Assembly: GCA_024690405.1 (NCBI GenBank)
Contig: JAILCU010000014.1
Location: forward strand, 1-53,393
Reading direction: 5' to 3'
Source: Bacteroidales bacterium
GTDB taxonomy: Bacteria; Bacteroidota; Bacteroidia; Bacteroidales; Bacteroidaceae
DNA: 53,393 bases
Part shown: piece after piece, positions 48,833-53,393 of the stretch
Position numbering within the stretch: position 1 is the first letter of the stretch
How the letters are laid out: each line of letters begins with the position of its first letter
Notes under the pieces: model-generated
Seen by the model: the letters and a program-made list of their open reading frames with translations, nothing else
What the model was told of the DNA's origin: nothing
Databases searched by the model: none
Position numbers and translations under genes: made by a program

Positions 48833-49142
48833 TTTTGCACAAAAAAAGTTTTTCCAAAATCCCTCCAACCCTCCACACCCTAGTAACCATGCGGGTTTCG
48901 GGTGTGGAGGGTGTGGAGGGTTGGGCAAAACTATGCGTTCATTTGTTCAAAGAAATAAAGAAAGATCTAACTTCCCAAAATAAAACTAACAGAGTGCCCA
49001 TAATAAATCTCTACGACAAGAAAAGAGCATCTTGTGGAGAGTATGCAACCACAACCCTCCACACCCTCCACACCCAAAAACCGCATGGTTACTAGGGTGT
49101 GGAGGGTTGGAGGGATTTTCGCAAAACTTTTTCTGTGCAAAA
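48833..49142. repeat. 310-bp inverted-repeat element with G-quadruplex motifs
   Basis: Two 91-bp arms (48833-48923 and 49052-49142) are reverse complements with about five mismatches and no gaps, around a 128-bp unrelated centre. Each arm holds an internal hairpin (CCCTCCACACCC against GGGTGTGGAGGG). On the plus strand at 48893-48924 four or more GGG runs are separated by 6, 6 and 2 bases (GGGTGTGGAGGG... then TTGGG). No target-site duplication or transposase was seen. Confidence 0.85.
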
Positions 49143-49482
49143 GAGACGGGAGATGATTCACAAGGATGACCAACAGCAGGCTTGGCAACAAATTTGACCA
49201 TAAAATTTACCCGGACACCAATAATTGAAAATAAAGCCTGCCCAAACCTTACGCAAGTATTTTTTTGTTTGGTTTAAGAGTACTTCATATTCGTTGTTCA
49301 CTGTTTGTCAAGTTGCGAGGTCGTGAGATAGTTTGAGCGCCCCCTCAAGACGTGAAGGGTTGCCCGACTTGACGTGAGGTGATGTATTCCAAGACTTAAA
49401 GCCTCTGGACCTTTAGGAAATAGTAAGATAACAAATTAAAAGATTTATAAGGTGAAAGGGGGCATTTTTCAAAATATATGCG

Positions 49483-49490
49483 TACCTTTG
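49483..49490 (+). promoter_or_regulatory. promoter -7 box of the aminotransferase gene
   Basis: TACCTTTG followed by CAGCG, 43 bases before the ATG at 49534. Confidence 0.8.
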
Positions 49491-49533
49491 CAGCGATTTT
49501 ATACAAAACGTATTCAAGCATAAGCACAACGAT

Positions 49534-50679
49534 ATGCAATTATTTGATGTCTATCCCTTATTCCCCATTCATGTTGTCCGCGGCCAAGGTTGTCGCGTAT
49601 GGGACGACAAAGGCACCGAGTACCTTGATTTATATGGCGGTCACGCTGTCATCTCAGTGGGCCATGCCCATCCCCACTATATAGAGGCAATCCGCCGTCA
49701 GGTAGGCCAGTTGGGGTTCTACTCAAACTCCGTAGTGAACAAATTGCAGACGGAGTTGGCGGAGCGTCTGGGACGTGCCTGCGGCTACGAGGACTACCGT
49801 CTGTTCCTGATCAACTCAGGCGCGGAGGCCAATGAGAATGCATTGAAGTTAGCCTCTTTTCACACGGGACGCACCCGTGTGCTTTCAGCCCAGAAGGCAT
49901 TCCACGGCCGAACGAGCCTGGCTGTGGAGGTGACAAACAACCCGAAGATCATCGCGCCTATCAACGACAACGGTCACGTAACCTACCTGCCGCTGAACGA
50001 CTTGAAAGTTTGGGAAACGGAACTGGCAAAAGGGGACGTGGCTGCAGTGATTGTAGAATGCATCCAAGGCGTGGGCGGCATACAAATGGCTACGGCTGAG
50101 TTCATGCAAGGCTTGCGCAAGGCTTGCGACGCTTCGGGCACAGTGCTCATCTGCGATGAGATCCAGTGTGGCTACGGCCGTTCGGGTAAGTTCTTTGCCC
50201 ACCAGTGGCTGGGCGTGCGGCCGGACATCATCACGGTGGCCAAAGGCATTGCCAACGGATTCCCCATGGGTGGGGTGCTCATCGGTCCGCAATTCGAGGC
50301 GGTCTATGGACGTCTCGGCACCACATTTGGCGGCAATCATCTGGCCTGCGCCGGTGCTTTAGCGGTGCTGGACATCATTGAAGGCGAAGGCCTCATCGAG
50401 AATGCTGCGCGCGTGGGCGAGCAACTGATGGCAGACCTGCGTGCCCTGGCCGAGCGTCCTGAAGGTTCACATATCAAAGAGGTTCGCGGGCGCGGGCTGA
50501 TGATAGGCATTGAACTGGACATCCCCTACAAAGAACTCCGTCAGCACCTGCTCATGGACCAACACGTGTTCACAGGCTGTGCGGGTACAAATGTCCTGAG
50601 ACTGCTGCCTCCGCTATGCTTGAGCATGGAAGAAGCCAATGAGTTCATTCTCAAACTGAAAAGCGAACTCGTCAAGTGA
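49534..50679 (+). CDS. argD: class III aminotransferase, acetylornithine/succinylornithine type
   Basis: PLP enzyme of arginine synthesis converting an N-acyl-glutamate semialdehyde to N-acyl-ornithine. Bacteroidetes are known to use succinylated intermediates. Motifs: YLDLYGGHAVISVGHAHP, FINSGAEANE (here LFLINSGAEANENALK), KAFHGRT, VIVECIQGVGG, ICDEIQCGYGRSGKFFA and the PLP lysine in VAKGIANGFPMG. Length is 381, slightly short but complete. The later arrival of proC in the same direction supports a glutamate-semialdehyde, arginine and proline setting. Confidence 0.9.
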   Translation: MQLFDVYPLFPIHVVRGQGCRVWDDKGTEYLDLYGGHAVISVGHAHPHYIEAIRRQVGQLGFYSNSVVNKLQTELAERLGRACGYEDYRLFLINSGAEANENALKLASFHTGRTRVLSAQKAFHGRTSLAVEVTNNPKIIAPINDNGHVTYLPLNDLKVWETELAKGDVAAVIVECIQGVGGIQMATAEFMQGLRKACDASGTVLICDEIQCGYGRSGKFFAHQWLGVRPDIITVAKGIANGFPMGGVLIGPQFEAVYGRLGTTFGGNHLACAGALAVLDIIEGEGLIENAARVGEQLMADLRALAERPEGSHIKEVRGRGLMIGIELDIPYKELRQHLLMDQHVFTGCAGTNVLRLLPPLCLSMEEANEFILKLKSELVK

Positions 50680-50739
50680 AAGGGCTTTATCCTTTGAGCA
50701 AATACAAAGTGCACTTAGCGCGATAGGGCAAGTCCTCAA

Positions 50740-50804
50740 ATCCGGATAACTCCTTAAATCTTTAAATCTTTAACTCTTATATTTTTTAAATTTTACATCT
50801 TCCC
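50740..50804 (+). repeat. phrase repeat in argD-XRE spacer
   Basis: CCTTAAATCTTTAAATCTTTAACTC units between codirectional genes, reminiscent of the CTTAAA(T/C)CC phrase at 40083-40195. Confidence 0.45.
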
Positions 50805-50806
50805 TT

Positions 50807-51364
50807 ATGGACAACCAACTGAAACAAATAGGTCAACGATTGCGTGGTTTGCGCGACGCTCTCGATATTGAAGCTAAGGAAGTTGCGGAGATGTGTGAAC
50901 TGTCCCTGGAGACTTACGAGCAGATTGAACGCGGAGAGGCAGACATCACAATCTCAAAGTTGATGCGCATTGCCAAGCACTATGGTGTGTCAACAGACGA
51001 ACTGATCTTCGGTGAAGAGGCGCATATGCGCAGCTATTTTGTCACCCGCAAGGGTCAGGGCGTGAGCATTGAGCGCACCAAAGCCTACAAATATGAAAGC
51101 CTTTGCAGTGGCTTCGTGCAACGCGATGCGGAAGTGTTCATCGTCACCGTAGAGCCTAAGCCCGAAGCACACAAGATATATAAGAACACACACGAAGGGC
51201 AGGAGTTCAACCTCGTTCTGGAAGGCACGATGGAAATGCACATCGACGACAAAGTCATCACGCTGCGTGAAGGCGACAGCATCTATTTTGATTCGAATCA
51301 TCCCCACGGAATGAAAGCCTTGGGCAACAAGGCTGTGCGGTTCCTCGCTTTCACAGTGGAATAA
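50807..51364 (+). CDS. XRE-family regulator with C-terminal cupin domain
   Basis: A 185-residue regulator. Residues 5-65 form a lambda-repressor-like helix-turn-helix (IGQRLRGLRDALDIEAKEVAEMCELSLETYEQIERGEADITISKLMRIAKHYGVS), and residues about 110-185 a cupin barrel with EGQEFNLVLEGTMEMHI and SIYFDSNHPHGMKAL. Such regulators bind a small ligand in the cupin. The acyl-CoA synthetase gene begins 32 bp later, so it probably controls that enzyme, a pairing I recall from other Bacteroidales. The ligand is unknown. Confidence 0.9.
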   Translation: MDNQLKQIGQRLRGLRDALDIEAKEVAEMCELSLETYEQIERGEADITISKLMRIAKHYGVSTDELIFGEEAHMRSYFVTRKGQGVSIERTKAYKYESLCSGFVQRDAEVFIVTVEPKPEAHKIYKNTHEGQEFNLVLEGTMEMHIDDKVITLREGDSIYFDSNHPHGMKALGNKAVRFLAFTVE

Positions 51365-51396
51365 GACTTGAGGAATAGGATAACAACACAAAAACT

Positions 51397-53067
51397 ATGG
51401 TAGAACGTTTTCTCAAACAGACCTCGTTTACGTCTTACGAGGACTATAACGAACATTTGGAATTTATCATTCCAGAGCATTTTAACTTCGCTTACGACGT
51501 GATGGACGCGTGGGCGGAGGAGGCGCCCGACAAATTGGCCCTGCTCTGGACCAACGACGAAGGCGTGGAGCGCCGCGCCACTTTCGGTCAGCTCAAAGCC
51601 GAGAGCGACCAGGCAGCAGCTTACCTGCAGAGCCTGGGCATCGGTAAGGGCGATCCCGTGATGCTTATCCTCAAGCGCCGCTACGAATGGTGGATCACGA
51701 TGCTGGCGCTGCACAAACTTGGCGCCGTGGTCATTCCAGCCACACACATGCTGACAAAGCATGACATTGTCTATCGCAACACACGTGCCAGCATCAAGGC
51801 AATCATCTGTGTGGACGATGCTTATGTGATGAGCCAGGTGGAAGCCGCCCTGCCAGAGAGCCCAACGGTCGAGACCCTCGTGGCTGTGGCTGCCGACGGC
51901 GGCGATGATATCCCCGCCTCGTTCCACAATTGGCACGAAGAGATTGGGCAGGCCGCACCGTACCGGCGTCCGAACTTCGTGAACAACAACGAAGACACGA
52001 TGCTGATGTACTTCACCTCGGGCACTTCGGGCGAACCCAAGATGGTGGCCCACGACTTCCTCTACGCCATGGGACACCTGACGACGGGCGTCTTCTGGCA
52101 CAATCTCTCGGAAGACTCGCTGCACCTGACCGTAGCTGATACGGGTTGGGGCAAGGCCGTATGGGGTAAGTTTTACGGGCAATGGTTTGCCGGCGCCACG
52201 GTCTTCGTCTTCGACCACGAGAAATTCGATGCCGACCGCCTGCTCCGCCAGATGGAGAAATACCACGTGACCTCGTTCTGCGCCCCTCCCACCATCTATC
52301 GGTTCATGATCCGCGAAGACCTTTCGCGCTACAACCTGTCGAGTCTGCGCTACTGCTGCACGGCCGGTGAGGCGCTGAATCCGGCCGTATATGATAAGTT
52401 TCTGGAGCAAACGGGTATCCGTCTGATGGAGGGCTTCGGACAGACTGAAACGACGATGACCCTTGGCACGATGCCTTGGATGGAGCCCAAACCCGGCTCT
52501 ATGGGCAAGCCCAACGGACAATACCAAATAGACTTGCTTAAGCCCGACGGAACGCCCTGTGAGGACGGTGAAAAAGGCGAAATCGTGGTGAAGGTTGGTG
52601 ACCGCAAACCCATCGGTCTGTTCAAGGAATACTACCGTGACCCTGAACTGACACGCAATGCCTGGCATGACGGCTACTACTTCACAGGTGATGTGGCGTG
52701 GCGAGACGAAGACGGCTACTACTGGTTCGAAGGGCGTATTGACGACGTCATCAAGAGTAGCGGCTACCGCATCGGTCCGTTCGAGGTCGAGAGTGCACTC
52801 ATGACGCACCCCGCCGTCGTGGAATGTGCTATTACTGGCGTTCCCGACGACATTCGTGGTATGGTCGTAAAAGCCACCGTCGTCCTGGGCAAGGAATGGA
52901 AAGACAAAGCGGGCGACGACCTCATCAAGGAGCTGCAGCAGCACGTGAAGCGCGAGACTGCGCCTTACAAATATCCCCGTATCATCGAGTTTGTGGACGA
53001 ACTTCCCAAGACCATCAGCGGAAAGATTCGTCGAGTAGAAATCCGACAAAAAGACAACAAACAATGA
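51397..53067 (+). CDS. AMP-forming acyl-CoA synthetase
   Basis: Activates a carboxylic acid with ATP and joins it to CoA. The 556 residues carry the P-loop YFTSGTSGEPKMVAHD (about 205-220), the A5 motif GFGQTETTM, FTGDVAWRDEDGYYWFEGRIDDVIKSSGYRIGPFEVES (hinge Asp and A8), and the catalytic Lys in PKTISGKIRR. The sequence is closer to medium-chain (ACSM-like) enzymes than to classical acetyl-CoA synthetase, so the acid is uncertain. The stop overlaps the proC start (ATGA), indicating coupling. Confidence 0.92.
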   Translation: MVERFLKQTSFTSYEDYNEHLEFIIPEHFNFAYDVMDAWAEEAPDKLALLWTNDEGVERRATFGQLKAESDQAAAYLQSLGIGKGDPVMLILKRRYEWWITMLALHKLGAVVIPATHMLTKHDIVYRNTRASIKAIICVDDAYVMSQVEAALPESPTVETLVAVAADGGDDIPASFHNWHEEIGQAAPYRRPNFVNNNEDTMLMYFTSGTSGEPKMVAHDFLYAMGHLTTGVFWHNLSEDSLHLTVADTGWGKAVWGKFYGQWFAGATVFVFDHEKFDADRLLRQMEKYHVTSFCAPPTIYRFMIREDLSRYNLSSLRYCCTAGEALNPAVYDKFLEQTGIRLMEGFGQTETTMTLGTMPWMEPKPGSMGKPNGQYQIDLLKPDGTPCEDGEKGEIVVKVGDRKPIGLFKEYYRDPELTRNAWHDGYYFTGDVAWRDEDGYYWFEGRIDDVIKSSGYRIGPFEVESALMTHPAVVECAITGVPDDIRGMVVKATVVLGKEWKDKAGDDLIKELQQHVKRETAPYKYPRIIEFVDELPKTISGKIRRVEIRQKDNKQ

Positions 53068-53393
53068 AATTTGCCATTATAGGAGCCGGAAACATCGGCA
53101 GCGCGCTGGCCTTCGGCCTCGCACAGAGCAACCTCGTGAAGCCCGAGGACATCTGCATCAGCAACACTCATCCCGAGAAGCTGGAGCGCATAAAGGCCAA
53201 AGAGCCTGCTATGCGCACGACAACGGACAACCGCGTCTGCACCAAGGACGCAGACGTCGTGGTGCTGGCCGTGAAGCCCTGGAAACTGCAACCACTGGTG
53301 GACCAACTGAAAGGAATCCTCGACTACAAACGTCAGATAGTGGCTTCCATGGTGGGCGGCGTAGGACTCTCGGAACTGAAAGAACTCTTCACC
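53064..53393 (+). CDS. proC: pyrroline-5-carboxylate reductase, N-terminal part
   Basis: The last step of proline synthesis. The gene runs off the window; 110 codons are visible. The NAD(P)-binding start MKFAIIGAGNIGSALAFGLAQ, the TTDNRVCTKDADVVVLAVKPWKL block (ADVVxLAVKP) and ASMVGGVGLSELKELF match ProC. It begins within the stop codon of the synthetase gene. Confidence 0.88.
   Translation, partial: MKFAIIGAGNIGSALAFGLAQSNLVKPEDICISNTHPEKLERIKAKEPAMRTTTDNRVCTKDADVVVLAVKPWKLQPLVDQLKGILDYKRQIVASMVGGVGLSELKELFT

Larger units (their letters stand above)
48398..49482. other. gene-free spacer of about 1.1 kb
   Basis: No believable gene. It contains, in order, a six-unit 22-bp array, a second 22-bp array with two TATATA palindromes, the 310-bp inverted-repeat element, and A/T-rich sequence leading to the aminotransferase promoter. 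The short frames inside the inverted repeat are mirror translations of its arms. Confidence 0.75.

Noticed and set aside
48802..49191. Two small overlapping frames, one per strand, in the 310-bp inverted repeat, both encoding an IPPTLHTLVTMR peptide
   Set aside because: They are mirror translations of the two arms, without a promoter or continuing homology. Treated as repeat sequence.
49441..49533. ArgR-type operator upstream of the aminotransferase gene
   Set aside because: Only a single TATTCA-like half-site is visible and no convincing second half. Not supported.
51298..53064. A 588-codon open frame antisense to the acyl-CoA synthetase gene
   Set aside because: The plus frame carries all adenylation-domain motifs. 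The antisense product shows none and is His/Val-rich as expected of a shadow.

Overview
The window looks like a piece of a Bacteroidales chromosome, most likely Prevotellaceae. The reasons are: a trpB-E-G-D gene order; many TAnnTTTG promoter boxes, the -7 element known from Bacteroides, in front of genes and the tRNA; few visible Shine-Dalgarno sequences; and proteins typical of the group (DUF4301, DUF2520, golvesin-domain amidase, M64 peptidase, PIF1-like helicase with an HRDC tail). No phage, insertion sequence, CRISPR array or rRNA was seen. Everything reads as core genome, with unusual structure confined to the spacers.

Layout. 81-4948 (minus): tryptophan operon trpB-trpE-trpG-trpD leaving the window at its left edge, preceded by a short leader peptide with three consecutive Trp codons and an attenuator-like terminator. 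5098-7130 (plus): an unknown protein and a strongly codon-biased exported TPR protein, then a 106-bp concentric palindrome and a tRNA-Pro(TGG) on the minus strand. 7621-14245 (minus): lon, tgt, an LptF/LptG-type permease and a DEAD-box helicase. 14327-22062 (minus): TrmN6-like methyltransferase, a large exported amidase-like protein, a lysophospholipid acyltransferase-like protein, a small unknown protein, NhaD and DUF4301. 22196-28415 (plus): a RelA-type (p)ppGpp synthetase with a damaged hydrolase site, a 14-repeat MORN protein, a YhcH-family protein and a eukaryote-like glycogen branching enzyme. 29085-30140 (plus): a Ser/Arg/Gly-rich repetitive exported protein. 30197-35663 (minus): a tight run fabD, alpha-amylase lipoprotein, recR, membrane protein, glycosyltransferase, acetyltransferase. 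35768-42548 (minus): cstA, guaA with a sugar-nucleotide transferase, PIF1-like helicase. 42722-48397 (plus): nitroreductase, DUF2520 protein, KdsC-like phosphatase, Maf, lipoprotein, M64 peptidase, GH43-like protein. 48398-49533: a gene-free 1.1 kb with two 22-bp periodic arrays and a 310-bp inverted-repeat element with G-quadruplex motifs. 49534 to the end (plus): argD-like aminotransferase, XRE-cupin regulator, acyl-CoA synthetase and the start of proC.

The most interesting material is non-coding: (1) a ribosome-mediated trp attenuator candidate; (2) two dispersed hairpin families embedded in short phrase repeats, mostly between codirectional genes, one family showing a compensatory base change; (3) a 22-bp tandem repeat family shared by two loci 20 kb apart; (4) the long palindromic elements at 7.3 and 48.9 kb. 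All coordinates and motif matches were read by eye. Family assignments come from recognised motifs, not from searches.
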